Assembly (NCBI GenBank): GCA_017744365.1
Contig: JAGIBL010000007.1
Span: forward strand, 62,001-126,000
DNA from: Nocardioidaceae bacterium
Lineage (GTDB): Bacteria; Actinomycetota; Actinomycetes; Propionibacteriales; Nocardioidaceae
Reading direction: 5' to 3'
Length of the DNA stretch: 64,000 nt
A program made the translations under genes and the position numbers. Below, in pieces: positions 28,097 through 38,794 of the stretch (positions are counted from its first letter, which is position 1; every line of letters starts with the position of its first letter). The notes beneath the pieces were generated by a model. The model saw only the letters and a list, made by a program, of their open reading frames with translations. It had not been told where the DNA came from and did no database searches.

Positions 28097-29443
28097 ATGG
28101 CCTCCGACCTGAGCGCGATCTTCAAGGCGTACGACGTCCGCGGCATCGTCCCCGACCAGCTCGACGCCGACCTCGCCCGTCGTACGGGCAACGCGTTCGT
28201 CGCGGTCACCGGCGCCGAGCGGATCGTCGTCGGCTACGACATGCGCCCCTCCTCCCCGGAGCTCTCGGGCGCCTTCGCCGAGGGGGCGATGGAGGCCGGC
28301 GCGGACGTCACCATGATCGGGCTGGCCAGCACCGACGGGCTCTACTTCGCCTCCGGTCACCTGGACCGGCCCGGCGCGATGTTCACCGCCAGCCACAACC
28401 CGGCGCAGTACAACGGCATCAAGATGTGCCGGGCCCAGGCGGCCCCGATCGGCATGGAGACCGGCCTGGCCGAGATCCGCGACCGGGTCGCCGCCGGCGA
28501 GGCGCTGGTCGCCGAGGCGCCGGGCACCCTCGAGACCCAGGACCTGCTCACCGCGTACGCCGACCACCTGCTCGGGCTGGCCCCGGTCACCGGCAGGCGG
28601 CTCAAGGTCGTCGTCGACGCGGGCAACGGGATGGCCGGGATGACCGCGCCGGCGGTGCTCGGCCGGGTCGACGCCGAGGTGGTGCCGCTCTACTTCGAGC
28701 TCGACGGCACCTTCCCGAACCACGAGGCCAACCCCATCGAGCCGGCCAACCTGGTCGACCTGCAGCAGGCGGTGCGCGAGCACGGCGCGGACATCGGGCT
28801 GGCCTTCGACGGCGACGCCGACCGCTGCTTCCTGGTCGACGAGCGCGGCGAGCTGGTCAGCCCGAGCGTGCTGACCGCGCTGATCGCGGCCCGCGAGCTG
28901 GCCAAGCACCCCGGTGCCACGGTGATCCACAACCTCATCACCTCGCGGGCGGTCCCGGAGATCGTCACCGAGCTCGGCGGCACCCCGGTGCGCACCCGGG
29001 TCGGGCACTCGTTCATCAAGGCGACGATGGCGCAGACCGACGCCATCTTCGGTGGCGAGCACTCCGGGCACTTCTACTTCCGCGACTTCTGGCGGGCCGA
29101 CTCCGGGATGCTCGCGGCGCTGCACGCGCTGGCCGCGCTGGCCGAGACCGACGCGCCGCTCTCGCAGGTGCTGGCGCCGTACACCCGGCACGCCGCCAGC
29201 GGCGAGATCAACTCCGAGGTGGCCGACCAGCAGGCGGTGCTGGACCGCCTCGAGAAGCAGTGGGGGAGCGTCGCGGACGTCACCCTCGACCACCTCGACG
29301 GACTCAGCGTCCTTCACCCCGACTGGTGGTTCAATGTCAGGGCGTCCAACACCGAGCCGCTGCTCCGCCTCAACGCGGAGGGCAAGGACGACCAGACCAT
29401 GCGACGGATCCGTGACGAGGTCCTCGCCGCCATCCGCAACTGA
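28097..29443 (+). CDS. manB: phosphomannomutase/phosphoglucomutase
   Basis: 448 residues, four-domain alpha-D-phosphohexomutase. The phosphoserine loop is TASHNPAQYNG, the Mg2+ loop FDGDADRC, the sugar loop GGEHSGHFYF and the phosphate-binding loop RASNTEP. It interconverts mannose-6-phosphate and mannose-1-phosphate for manC at 18517, feeding GDP-mannose for envelope glycans. It is the counterpart of Rv3257c. A Trm112-like gene follows 27 nt downstream. Confidence 0.95.
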   Translation: MASDLSAIFKAYDVRGIVPDQLDADLARRTGNAFVAVTGAERIVVGYDMRPSSPELSGAFAEGAMEAGADVTMIGLASTDGLYFASGHLDRPGAMFTASHNPAQYNGIKMCRAQAAPIGMETGLAEIRDRVAAGEALVAEAPGTLETQDLLTAYADHLLGLAPVTGRRLKVVVDAGNGMAGMTAPAVLGRVDAEVVPLYFELDGTFPNHEANPIEPANLVDLQQAVREHGADIGLAFDGDADRCFLVDERGELVSPSVLTALIAARELAKHPGATVIHNLITSRAVPEIVTELGGTPVRTRVGHSFIKATMAQTDAIFGGEHSGHFYFRDFWRADSGMLAALHALAALAETDAPLSQVLAPYTRHAASGEINSEVADQQAVLDRLEKQWGSVADVTLDHLDGLSVLHPDWWFNVRASNTEPLLRLNAEGKDDQTMRRIRDEVLAAIRN

Positions 29444-29470
29444 CACCGTCGTTCCTAGGAGGAACCTGGC

Positions 29471-29641
29471 ATGAACCTCGACCCGCAGCTGCTCGAGCTG
29501 ATCGCCTGCCCGGCCTGCCACGCGACCCTCGCGGTGGACGACTCCGCCTCCGAGCTGGTGTGCACCGGGTGCGGGCTGGCCTACCCGGTGCGCGACGACA
29601 TCCCGGTGCTGCTGGTCGACGAGGCGCGCCGGCCCGCCTAG
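29471..29641 (+). CDS. Trm112 family zinc-ribbon protein
   Basis: 56 residues. CPAC and CTGCG pairs form the zinc ribbon, and the ending YPVRDDIPVLL is typical of the family. Eukaryotic Trm112 activates methyltransferases; bacterial partners are uncertain. AGGAGGAAC lies 6 nt before the ATG. It sits between phosphomannomutase and the SIS-like gene, probably in one operon. Confidence 0.88.
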   Translation: MNLDPQLLELIACPACHATLAVDDSASELVCTGCGLAYPVRDDIPVLLVDEARRPA

Positions 29642-29649
29642 CCACGGCC

Positions 29650-30675
29650 ATGGTCTTCGACGACGGTCTCCTCGACGACGAGGACGCACTCCGCCCCGCC
29701 GACGCCGACCTGCGCCACCTCGCCGAAGCCGGCTCCCGGGTACGGCGGGAGGCGGTCTCCTCGGCCGAGCCGCTGGAGGTCGCGGTCGCCCGGCTGATCG
29801 ACGCACCGCCGCGCGCGGTCGTCGCCGCCGGCCCGGACTCGCGGCTGCTGCGCGCGGTCCTCGAGCCGGTCTGCCCGGTTCCGTTCGTGGCCTGGCCGAA
29901 CCCCGGCCTGCCCGGCTGGGCCGGTGCTCTGGACCTGGTGGTCGTGCTCGCCCCGGACGGCACCGACCCGGCCACCGCCGCCGGCGTCGCGGAAGCGGTC
30001 CGGCGCGGTTGCCCGCTGGTGGTGGCCAGCCCGGAGGACTCCCTGGTCGCGCGGCACGTCCCGGGACGGCACTCGACGCTGCTGCCGACCGTCACCGGCG
30101 ACCAGCTCGCGACCGCGGTGGTGATGCTCGAGCTGCTCGACCGGGTCGGTCTCGGCCCGGACACCGACCCGGACGTGGTCGCCTCCGCGCTCGACGAGGT
30201 GGCGATCAGCTGCAGCCCGTTCCGCGACCTGGCGGTCAACCCGGCCAAGCTGCTGGCCAGCGGCATCGCCGAGACCAGCCCGGTGCTGTGGGGCGGGACC
30301 GTGCTGGCCGCCCGTGCCGCGCGCCGGGTGGCCGAGTCGCTGCGCCGGGCCAGTGGCCGCGCGGCACTGGCTGCCGACGCCGAGCACCTGCTGCCGGTGC
30401 TGGCCGCGGCCCGGCCGGCCGACGTCTTCGCGGACCCCTTCGCCGACGAGGTCGCCGACCCGCGGCCCTCGCTGGTGATCCTCGACGACGGCGCCCTCGA
30501 GCCGGTGGTCATCGAGACCCGGGACCGGCTGCGCGAGCAGGCCGATGCCAACGGGGTCCGGATCGAGACGGTGACCACGGGCGCCGACGGCGCGGTGGCC
30601 CGCTACGCCTCGCTGCTGGCCACCGGTCAGTTCGCGGCCCGCTATCTGCAGGTGGGGCTCTCCGAGCCGTCCTAG
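29650..30675 (+). CDS. SIS-domain/phosphosugar isomerase-like protein (Rv3256c-like)
   Basis: 341 residues with two SIS-like halves, as in bifunctional phosphoglucose/phosphomannose isomerases, but without the clear catalytic motifs, and the halves are degenerate. VVVLAPDGTDP and CPLVVASPEDS are SIS-type strands; CSPFRDLAVNPAK lies between the halves. Position directly after manB and Trm112 suggests a role in mannose phosphate supply; manA itself is not seen in the window. The ATG lies 8 nt after the previous stop. Confidence 0.75.
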   Translation: MVFDDGLLDDEDALRPADADLRHLAEAGSRVRREAVSSAEPLEVAVARLIDAPPRAVVAAGPDSRLLRAVLEPVCPVPFVAWPNPGLPGWAGALDLVVVLAPDGTDPATAAGVAEAVRRGCPLVVASPEDSLVARHVPGRHSTLLPTVTGDQLATAVVMLELLDRVGLGPDTDPDVVASALDEVAISCSPFRDLAVNPAKLLASGIAETSPVLWGGTVLAARAARRVAESLRRASGRAALAADAEHLLPVLAAARPADVFADPFADEVADPRPSLVILDDGALEPVVIETRDRLREQADANGVRIETVTTGADGAVARYASLLATGQFAARYLQVGLSEPS

Positions 30676-30684
30676 TGGTGTCTG

Positions 30685-31623
30685 TCAGTGGTGCCCGCCG
30701 CGGCGCGGGACCAGGTGCATCACGACGACCGCAACCGCGCCGACCAGGATGCCGGCCAGCGCGGAGAAGGCGGTGTTGGTCAGCCAGCCGAGCGCTCCGC
30801 TGGCGAACGAGACCGCGTGCTCGACCTCGTGCTGGACGTGGTGGATGCCGTCGTACGGCGCGTGCCAGCCGAGGTCGTCCAGCCCGGCGACGATGATGTG
30901 CCCGCCGACCCAGAGCATCGCGACGACACCGACCACGGAGATCGTGGCCAGCAGCTTGGGCATCGCGGTCACCAGGCCGCGGCCGAGCGCGCGGACCCCG
31001 GCGCCCTTGCGCTGGGCGAGGGCGAGGCCGACGTCGTCCATCTTCACGATCAGCGCGACCACGCCGTAGACCAGTGCGGTGATCGCGACGGCGACCACGA
31101 CGAGGATCGCGGCCCGGGCCAGGAACGGCTCGTCGGCGACCTCGTTGAGCGCGATCACCATGATCTCGGCCGAGAGGATGAAGTCGGTCCGCACGGCGCC
31201 GGCGATGACCTGGTCCTCGGTCTCGGCCTCCACGTGCGCCTCGGCCTCGGCCACGGTCTCCTGGTGCCCGCGCAGCCGCTCCCAGATCTTCTCGGCGCCC
31301 TCGAAGCAGAGGTAGGTGCCGCCGGCCATGAGAAGCGGGGTGAGCAACCACTCGGCGAACTGGGAGAGCAGCAGCGCCGCGGGCAGGATGAACAGCAGCT
31401 TGTTGCGCAGCGAGCCGGTGGCGATCTTCTTGATGATCGGCAGCTCGCGCTGCGCGGACACGTTGGAGACGTACTGCGGGGTGACCGCGGTGTCGTCCAC
31501 GACCACGCCGGCCGCCTTGACGCTGGCCCGGCCCGCGGCCGCGCCCACGTCGTCCAGGGACGCGGCAGCCAGCCGCGCCAGGGCAGCCACGTCGTCGAGC
31601 AGACCGAACAATCCCGCACTCAC
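30685..31623 (-). CDS. DUF808 family inner membrane protein
   Basis: 312 residues, matching the YedI/DUF808 family: MSAGLFGLLDDVAALAR at the start, VVDDTAVTPQYV, EGAEKIWE and GGHIIVAGLDDLGWH, with four or five membrane helices. Function unknown. It is convergent with the SIS-like gene and divergent from sahH. Confidence 0.92.
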   Translation of the reverse strand: MSAGLFGLLDDVAALARLAAASLDDVGAAAGRASVKAAGVVVDDTAVTPQYVSNVSAQRELPIIKKIATGSLRNKLLFILPAALLLSQFAEWLLTPLLMAGGTYLCFEGAEKIWERLRGHQETVAEAEAHVEAETEDQVIAGAVRTDFILSAEIMVIALNEVADEPFLARAAILVVVAVAITALVYGVVALIVKMDDVGLALAQRKGAGVRALGRGLVTAMPKLLATISVVGVVAMLWVGGHIIVAGLDDLGWHAPYDGIHHVQHEVEHAVSFASGALGWLTNTAFSALAGILVGAVAVVVMHLVPRRGGHH

Positions 31624-31713
31624 GCGCGGAGCCTATCGAGCGCCCGAGCTTGCTCGAGGCCGAGTGGGCGACGTCGCGTCGACGAACGCAGTGAGGAACA
31701 CGCGGTGAGCCTA

Positions 31714-31719
31714 TAGACT
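31714..31719 (+). promoter_or_regulatory. -10 box TAGACT of sahH
   Basis: TAGACT lies within TATAGACT. Transcription from about 31726 gives a leader of about 92 nt. The -35 region is weak. Confidence 0.5.
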
Positions 31720-31725
31720 GAGCAG

Positions 31726-31817
31726 CGCGCCTTTCGCACGAGATCGTGGCCAGACGCGGCACCGCCTCACGCTGGTGCCTGCCAGCAACCGTTCTCATCA
31801 CAAGGAAGACACACCTC
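31726..31817 (+). promoter_or_regulatory. structured 5' leader of sahH
   Basis: A stem GGCACC/GGTGCC (31758-31763 with 31774-31779) stacks inside TGGC/GCCA (31747-31750 with 31781-31784) and is followed by GCAACC, a short string also seen in SAM-I/SAM-IV riboswitches. The rest of those consensus structures, and the SAH riboswitch core, are not found, so I call only a structured leader. Confidence 0.3.
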
Positions 31818-33245
<1,428 letters not shown>

Positions 33246-33271
33246 CGTGAGCGACCGGGAGTGAACCAGGA

Positions 33272-34021
33272 GTGACCCAGGCGGACCAGGCAGGGCGGGC
33301 GCGCATCCTCGTCGTCGACGACGACGCGGCCCTCTCCGAGATGCTGACCCTCGTCCTGCACAACGAGGGCTTCCACAGCCGGATCGTGGGCAGGGGCGAC
33401 GAGGCGCTGTCGGCGTTCGGCGAGTACAAGCCCGACCTGGTCCTCCTGGACCTGATGCTCCCGGGCACCGACGGCATCGAGGTGTGCCGGCAGATCCGCG
33501 CCACCTCGGGGGTGCCGATCGTGATGCTCACCGCCAAGAGCGACACCGTCGACGTGGTCGTCGGCCTCGAGTCCGGGGCCGACGACTACGTCGTCAAGCC
33601 GTTCAAGCCCAAGGAGCTGATCGCCCGCATCCGCGCGCGGATGCGGCACTTCACCGAGCCGGCCCCCGAGTCGGTCGACATCGGCGACCTGCACATCGAC
33701 GTGGCCGGGCACGCGGTCACCCGGGGACCGCGGGACAACCCGGTGCCGATCTCGCTGACCCCGCTCGAGTTCGACCTGCTGGTCTGCCTGGCGCGGCGGC
33801 CCTGGCAGGTCTTCACCCGCGAGATGCTGCTGGAGCAGGTCTGGGGCTACCGGCACGCCGCGGACACCCGGCTGGTCAACGTGCACGTGCAGCGCCTGCG
33901 CGCGAAGGTCGAGCACGACCCGGAGAATCCGTCGATCGTCGTCACCGTGCGCGGTGTCGGCTACAAGGCCGGTACGACGGCCGCGACCGAGACCGACGCC
34001 GATGGCAGCCGTCCGGCCTGA
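33272..34021 (+). CDS. mtrA: response regulator MtrA
   Basis: 249 residues. Receiver domain with acidic pocket DDD (16-18), phosphoacceptor Asp60 in LLDLMLPG, and Lys in VKPF; OmpR/PhoB-type winged helix in the C-terminal half (TPLEFDLLVCLARRPWQVFTR has been cut here to its first part: TPLEFDLLVCL). It controls cell-wall hydrolases and division in actinobacteria with sensor MtrB. The GTG start follows GGAG. Its end overlaps mtrB by 20 nt. Confidence 0.96.
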   Translation: MTQADQAGRARILVVDDDAALSEMLTLVLHNEGFHSRIVGRGDEALSAFGEYKPDLVLLDLMLPGTDGIEVCRQIRATSGVPIVMLTAKSDTVDVVVGLESGADDYVVKPFKPKELIARIRARMRHFTEPAPESVDIGDLHIDVAGHAVTRGPRDNPVPISLTPLEFDLLVCLARRPWQVFTREMLLEQVWGYRHAADTRLVNVHVQRLRAKVEHDPENPSIVVTVRGVGYKAGTTAATETDADGSRPA

Positions 34022-35711
34022 CCAGGCCGTCCCCGGGGCCGTCCCCGTCACCCCCGCCCCACCGGCACCCGAGACCGAGTCCCGGCGGCGCCGTACGACG
34101 CAGGCGCTCGTGGCCGCGGGCGTCCAGGTGCGCCGCGCCATCGGCAACGCCCTGACCTTCTGGCGCCGCTCGATCCGCACCCGCGTGGTGGTCTCGATCC
34201 TGCTGCTCGGCGCCGTGGTCGCCGGCTCGGTCGGCTGGCTGCTGATGCGGCAGATCTCCGACGGCCTGGTCACCAGCCGGACCAACGCCGCGGTCTCGGA
34301 GGCGGTCAGCGAGACCGCGACCGTGCGGGAGGGACTGACCTCCGCGGGCAGCGGCGACTTCGACCCGCCCAGCCAGCTCCAGCAGGTTGCCGAGCGGCTG
34401 ATCGCGCGCGGCAAGGTCCGCGACTTCAGCGTGGTGGTGCTCGGCCCGATCGGGCAGGGCGACGAGGTGACCGGGGTGCAGACCACGCCCGGGGTCTCGG
34501 TGGACAGCGTGCCGCGGGGACTGCGTGCGCAGGTGGAGCGCTCCAGCCGGACCGCGTGGACCTACACCCGGCTGCGCACCGACGGCAACGGCCAGGGGAT
34601 GCCCGCGGTCGCGGTCGGGTCCCGGGTGGTGCTGCCCTCGAACGGCCAGACCTACGGCCTGTACTACCTGTTCGGGATGGACGAGGAGCAGCGCACCCTC
34701 AACCTGGTGCAGCGCTCGCTGCTGACCTCGGGCGCGCTGCTGCTGCTGCTCAGCGCGGGCGTGGTCTACCTGGTCACCCGGCAGGTCATCACCCCGGTAC
34801 GGCTGGCCCGCCGGGTCGCCGAGCGCATCGCCTCGGGCCGGCTCGAGGAGCGGATGCACGTGCAGGGCGAGGACGACCTCGCCCGGCTCGGGGTCTCGTT
34901 CAACCAGATGGCCGACGCGCTGCAGCAGCAGATCCGCCAGCTCGTCGACCTCTCCCGGGTGCAGCGCCAGTTCGTCTCCGACGTCTCCCACGAGCTGCGC
35001 ACCCCGCTGACCACCGTGCGGATGGCCAGCGACGTGCTGCACGACTCCCGGGCCGGGTTCGACCCGGTCACCGCGCGGGCCGCCGAGCTGCTGCAGAAGG
35101 AGCTCGACCGGTTCGAGAACCTGCTCGGCGACCTGCTCGAGATCAGCAGGTTCGACGCGGGCGCGGCCGGGCTGGAGCTGGCCGAGGTCAACCTGGTCGA
35201 CGTGGCGCACCGGGTGGTCGACCAGTCCGAGCCGGTGGCGCGCAGCCGCGGCGTCCGGCTGCTGCTCGACGCGCCGGAGGCCGCGGTTGCCGAGGTGGAC
35301 GAGCGCCGCGTCGAGCGGGTGCTGCGCAACCTGGTCTCCAACGCGATCGACCACGCGAACGTGCGCGGGGACGCGCGCGTCGTGGTCCGGGTGGCCGCGG
35401 ACGCGCATGCCGCCGCGGTCACCGTGCGCGACTACGGCGTCGGCCTCGAGCCCGGCCAGTCGGCGATGGTGTTCAACCGGTTCTGGCGGGCCGACCCGGC
35501 GCGGGCCCGCACCACCGGCGGCACCGGCCTGGGGCTGGCGATCTCGCTGGAGGACGCCCAGCTGCACGGCGGCTGGCTGCAGGTCTGGGGCGCTCCGGAG
35601 GAGGGTGCCCAGTTCCGGCTCACGGTGCCGCGCCGCGCCGGGGACCCGCTGGCGCACAGCCCGCTGCCGCTGGTGCCCGCCGACGCGCGGATGCCCGGGG
35701 GCGCGTCGTGA
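34002..35711 (+). CDS. mtrB: sensor histidine kinase MtrB
   Basis: 569 residues. Two membrane helices (about residues 63-85 and 243-265) flank an extracellular sensor; HAMP, HisKA with SDVSHELRTPLTTVRM and HATPase_c with VSNAIDH and TGGTGLGLAI follow. It phosphorylates MtrA; LpqB modulates it in mycobacteria. The ATG at 34002 lies inside the end of mtrA, and its stop overlaps lpqB by 4 nt. Confidence 0.95.
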   Translation: MAAVRPDQAVPGAVPVTPAPPAPETESRRRRTTQALVAAGVQVRRAIGNALTFWRRSIRTRVVVSILLLGAVVAGSVGWLLMRQISDGLVTSRTNAAVSEAVSETATVREGLTSAGSGDFDPPSQLQQVAERLIARGKVRDFSVVVLGPIGQGDEVTGVQTTPGVSVDSVPRGLRAQVERSSRTAWTYTRLRTDGNGQGMPAVAVGSRVVLPSNGQTYGLYYLFGMDEEQRTLNLVQRSLLTSGALLLLLSAGVVYLVTRQVITPVRLARRVAERIASGRLEERMHVQGEDDLARLGVSFNQMADALQQQIRQLVDLSRVQRQFVSDVSHELRTPLTTVRMASDVLHDSRAGFDPVTARAAELLQKELDRFENLLGDLLEISRFDAGAAGLELAEVNLVDVAHRVVDQSEPVARSRGVRLLLDAPEAAVAEVDERRVERVLRNLVSNAIDHANVRGDARVVVRVAADAHAAAVTVRDYGVGLEPGQSAMVFNRFWRADPARARTTGGTGLGLAISLEDAQLHGGWLQVWGAPEEGAQFRLTVPRRAGDPLAHSPLPLVPADARMPGGAS

Positions 35712-37453
35712 CGGCCCGCGCCAGGGTGCTGGCGGCACTCGCGGTCGCCGCTCTCGCCTGCGGCTGCTCGACGCTGCCCACCTCGGGGACCGTGCACACC
35801 CGGCCCGACACCCAGGCCGGTGCCGGCGAGGCGCCGTACTTCGCCCCTCCCGGCCCGACCGCGGGGAACAGCCGCGAAGGCGTGGTCCGCGGCTTCCTGC
35901 TGGCGATGCAGGCCAATCCGCCGAGCACCGCCGTGGCCCGCGAGTTCCTGTCCACGCCGGCGCGCAACGTGTGGAAGCCGGGCAACGGCACGATCGTGTA
36001 CGACGCCTCCGCGGTCACCCCGGCAGGCGACGTGGTCGAGGCCAGGCTCGGCGGCGCGCACCGGCTCGACCCGCGCGGCGCCTGGGACGTGCGGCCGACG
36101 CCGAGCACCGCGACGATCCGGTTCTCGATGGTCCGGGAGAACGGGGAGTGGCGGATCTCGAACCCGCCGAACGTGCTCGCGGTGCCCGCGTCGTACTTCT
36201 CCAGCCTGTTCGTGCCGTTCGACCTGTACTTCTTCGACCACACCGGTTCGGTGCTGGTGCCGACCCGGGTCTACCTGTCCCGGGGCCAGACCACGACCAA
36301 CCTGGTCAAGGGCCTGCTGGCCGGCCCGCCGCCGAACCTGGCCGACGCGGTCACCTCCGCCGTCCCGCCCGGCACCGCGCTCGACGACCTGGCCGTGGTC
36401 GTCAACGGCAGCGGCGTTGCCGAGGTGCCGCTCGGCCCGGGCGTGCTGACCCTCTCGCCGGCTCAGCTCAACCGGCTCTCGGTGCAGCTGGCCTGGACCC
36501 TGGGCCAGGTCCCGGGGGTCAACCGGATCCGGCTGGTGGTCGACGGCGCCACGGTGCCGTTGCCGGACGGCCAGACCGACATCCGCGTGGGCGTGGACAG
36601 CAGCTTCGACCCGGTCCTGATGCCGGACCGGAGCCCGGTCGTGGTGGCCGGCGGGCGGGTGGTCCGCATCGACGGCGGCGAGGCCACGCCGGTGGGTGGC
36701 CCGCTCGGTGCCAAGGGGTTCTCGCTGCGCTCGGTGGCGCTCAACGCCCGCGCGCACCGGCTGGTCGCGGTCTCCGGCAACGGCCGTCAGGTCTACCTGG
36801 CTCCCGACCAGGGCGCCCGCACCCCTTCGCGGGTGCGCGACGTGCTCGACGGCGGCGCCGACGTGCTGGCCCCGGCCTTCGACCGGTTCGGGATGCTCTG
36901 GCTGGTCGACCGGACCGCGCGCGGGGCGGTGGTCCGGGTCGTCGACTCCGACGGCCGGGTCCGCGCGCTGCCGGTCCCCGGCATCACCGGCCGCAACGTC
37001 GGCGCGTTCACGCTCACCCGCGACGGCACCCGGCTGGTCGCCACCACCGCCGGGCCCGGAACGCCGACGCTGCTCGTCTCCGCGATCGTGCGCGGCACCG
37101 GCGGTCGGGTGGCCCGGGTGCTGCCCGCGGACCGGGTCGAGGTCTCCGGCGCCGAGCCCGGACCCGTCGTCGACGTCGGGCAGGTCGGCGCCACCACGGT
37201 CGCGCTGCTCACCCAGCCCTCGCGCGGCCCGGGCCGGGTCAGCATCGCCGAGCTGGACGGCTCGCCGGGCGACCCGGCCACGTCCGGGCCGACGCTGGTG
37301 CCGACCGAGGTGGAGGCCCTCGGCATCGGCCCGCTGCCCGAGCTGGTCCCGCTCGTGGTCACCGCCGACCACCGGCTGCTGCGGCTGGGCAGCTCCGGAC
37401 GCTGGGACGAGATCCCCCTCGCTGCGGTCACCGCGGTCGCCTACCCGCAGTAG
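35708..37453 (+). CDS. lpqB: lipoprotein LpqB
   Basis: 581 residues. Lipoprotein signal with AALACGCSTLP; the acylated cysteine is C18 or C20. A GerMN domain (about 190-310, with LPDGQTDIRV after it) and a C-terminal beta-propeller-like region follow. In mycobacteria it binds the MtrB sensor region and affects cell-wall homeostasis. GTG start overlapping the mtrB stop by 4 nt. Confidence 0.94.
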   Translation: MTARARVLAALAVAALACGCSTLPTSGTVHTRPDTQAGAGEAPYFAPPGPTAGNSREGVVRGFLLAMQANPPSTAVAREFLSTPARNVWKPGNGTIVYDASAVTPAGDVVEARLGGAHRLDPRGAWDVRPTPSTATIRFSMVRENGEWRISNPPNVLAVPASYFSSLFVPFDLYFFDHTGSVLVPTRVYLSRGQTTTNLVKGLLAGPPPNLADAVTSAVPPGTALDDLAVVVNGSGVAEVPLGPGVLTLSPAQLNRLSVQLAWTLGQVPGVNRIRLVVDGATVPLPDGQTDIRVGVDSSFDPVLMPDRSPVVVAGGRVVRIDGGEATPVGGPLGAKGFSLRSVALNARAHRLVAVSGNGRQVYLAPDQGARTPSRVRDVLDGGADVLAPAFDRFGMLWLVDRTARGAVVRVVDSDGRVRALPVPGITGRNVGAFTLTRDGTRLVATTAGPGTPTLLVSAIVRGTGGRVARVLPADRVEVSGAEPGPVVDVGQVGATTVALLTQPSRGPGRVSIAELDGSPGDPATSGPTLVPTEVEALGIGPLPELVPLVVTADHRLLRLGSSGRWDEIPLAAVTAVAYPQ

Positions 37454-37554
37454 CCGCGGGCCGTCTCGTCCACAGGGCCTCGCGGAGCGGGGTTCTCCAC
37501 AGGCTCGCGACCGCCCCCTCCCGTACGACGACGCCGCCACTCAGGCTGGGTCGC

Positions 37555-38262
37555 ATGCGTGATGCCCTGCTCGACCTCTTCCTCGGCGCTTCCTGCGTCG
37601 GCTGCGGTCTGCCCGGGCGCACGCTCTGCCCGCGCTGCTCCCACGACCTGCCGACCCGCCCCCAGCACGTGCGAGCGGTGATGCCGTCGCCCTCGCCACC
37701 CGGCCTGGCGCCGGCGCTCACCGCCGCCGAGTACGCCGACCCGCTGCGCCGGATGATCCTGCGCCACAAGGAGGAGCGCGCCTTCGGCCTGGCCGCGCCC
37801 CTGGGACGGGTGCTGGCCGCGGCGGTCAGGGTGGTGCTCGAGCCGCTCCCGCCCGGCGTGGTCGCGCTGCTGGTGCCGGTCCCGTCGAGACCTGCGGTCG
37901 TCCGCGAGCGCGGCCACGACCCGACCGCGCGGATCGTCCGGGCCGCGACCAGGCTCCTGCGTCACGAGGGTCACCCGGTGGCGATGTCCAGGCTGCTGCG
38001 CCAGCGACGTCGCCTCGCCGACCAGGCCGGCCTCGACGCCGAGGATCGCGCCGCCAACCTGCGCGACGCCCTGGCCGTGCGTCCCGAGGTGCTGCGCCGC
38101 CTCGCCCGCAGCCGCGTCCCGGTGGTCGCCGTGGTCTGCGACGACGTCATCACCACCGGAGCGACGGCCCGGGAGGCGCAGCGCGCCTTGAGCGACTCCG
38201 GGGTGCCTGTGGGGGCCATCGCGGTGGTCGCCGCGACCAGGCTCCGGCGCCCGCCGGGCTGA
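37555..38262 (+). CDS. ComF family phosphoribosyltransferase-like protein (Rv3242c-like)
   Basis: 235 residues. An N-terminal zinc finger (CVGCG and CPRC) precedes a type I phosphoribosyltransferase fold with the PRPP loop VVCDDVITTGATAREA and the ComF hallmark LRHKEERAFGLA. ComF acts in DNA uptake in transformable bacteria; in actinobacteria its role is not settled. A weak -10 (CAGGCT) lies 7 nt before the ATG at 37555. Confidence 0.88.
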   Translation: MRDALLDLFLGASCVGCGLPGRTLCPRCSHDLPTRPQHVRAVMPSPSPPGLAPALTAAEYADPLRRMILRHKEERAFGLAAPLGRVLAAAVRVVLEPLPPGVVALLVPVPSRPAVVRERGHDPTARIVRAATRLLRHEGHPVAMSRLLRQRRRLADQAGLDAEDRAANLRDALAVRPEVLRRLARSRVPVVAVVCDDVITTGATAREAQRALSDSGVPVGAIAVVAATRLRRPPG

Positions 38263-38794
38263 CGATCTGGGTGGGAGGGGGAGGGGGGTGGGCCCCCCGC
38301 GCGGCCCGCCAAGCAGCGCCGAGGAGACCCCGAACAGGCCCGCCGGGAACCCCACGTGGACGATTCGGTGCCGTCGCTACCGCTTTGACCAGGGTGCGGC
38401 TAACGTCTGTACATGGAGTCCGTCCGGGTCCGTGGTTGCGTCGAGCAGGTCACGAACCGGGCATGTACGAGTGCATGTTTCCGGGCCGGACCGGCCCGGC
38501 TAGCCGATGCCAGTCGCAGGCAAAACGGCCCACGTAAGGCGAGCGTCGCGTGCGATGGTCGCCGATCACGGTGCGGCTTAGTCGTAAGTCCTGCCTGCCG
38601 CCCTCCGTCAGATACGGGGACGCGGTGGAGAAGGCCAGTAGTGGCGGAGAAGCTGCGAACGTCTCAGCAGGCGGGTGTGGGGTCGAAGACCAGGTCGGCC
38701 GGACGGGCTCCATCTTGCGTCCTCGCACGAAGAGCGAGGCGGTAGTCACCAGCGGGCGGGGTGGCACCCGCCCCGAGCAGCACGGGAGGTCTGC
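38263..38794 (+). other. 532-bp non-coding region upstream of hpf
   Basis: No ORF here has convincing family features. It holds a possible promoter (TTGACC at 38385-38390 with TGTACA at 38408-38413), a GC hairpin CCGGGCCGG/CGGCCCGG near 38484-38502, another CCTCGC/GCGAGG hairpin near 38721-38739, and GGGCGGG/CCCGCCC (38754-38760 with 38767-38773) just before the hpf ribosome-binding site. A long regulated leader or small RNA is possible. Confidence 0.5.

Noticed and set aside
31726-31817. SAM-IV or SAH riboswitch before sahH
   Set aside because: Only the short GCAACC string and one stem agree; the other conserved blocks are missing.
37490-37502. DnaA-box-like TTCTCCACA and a nearby TCCACAGG
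   Set aside because: A single imperfect box without a cluster or dnaA/dnaN context; no origin is supported.
38413-38745. A 110-residue reading frame upstream of hpf
   Set aside because: No ribosome-binding site, unusual Arg/Ser/Cys-rich composition and no recognisable family.
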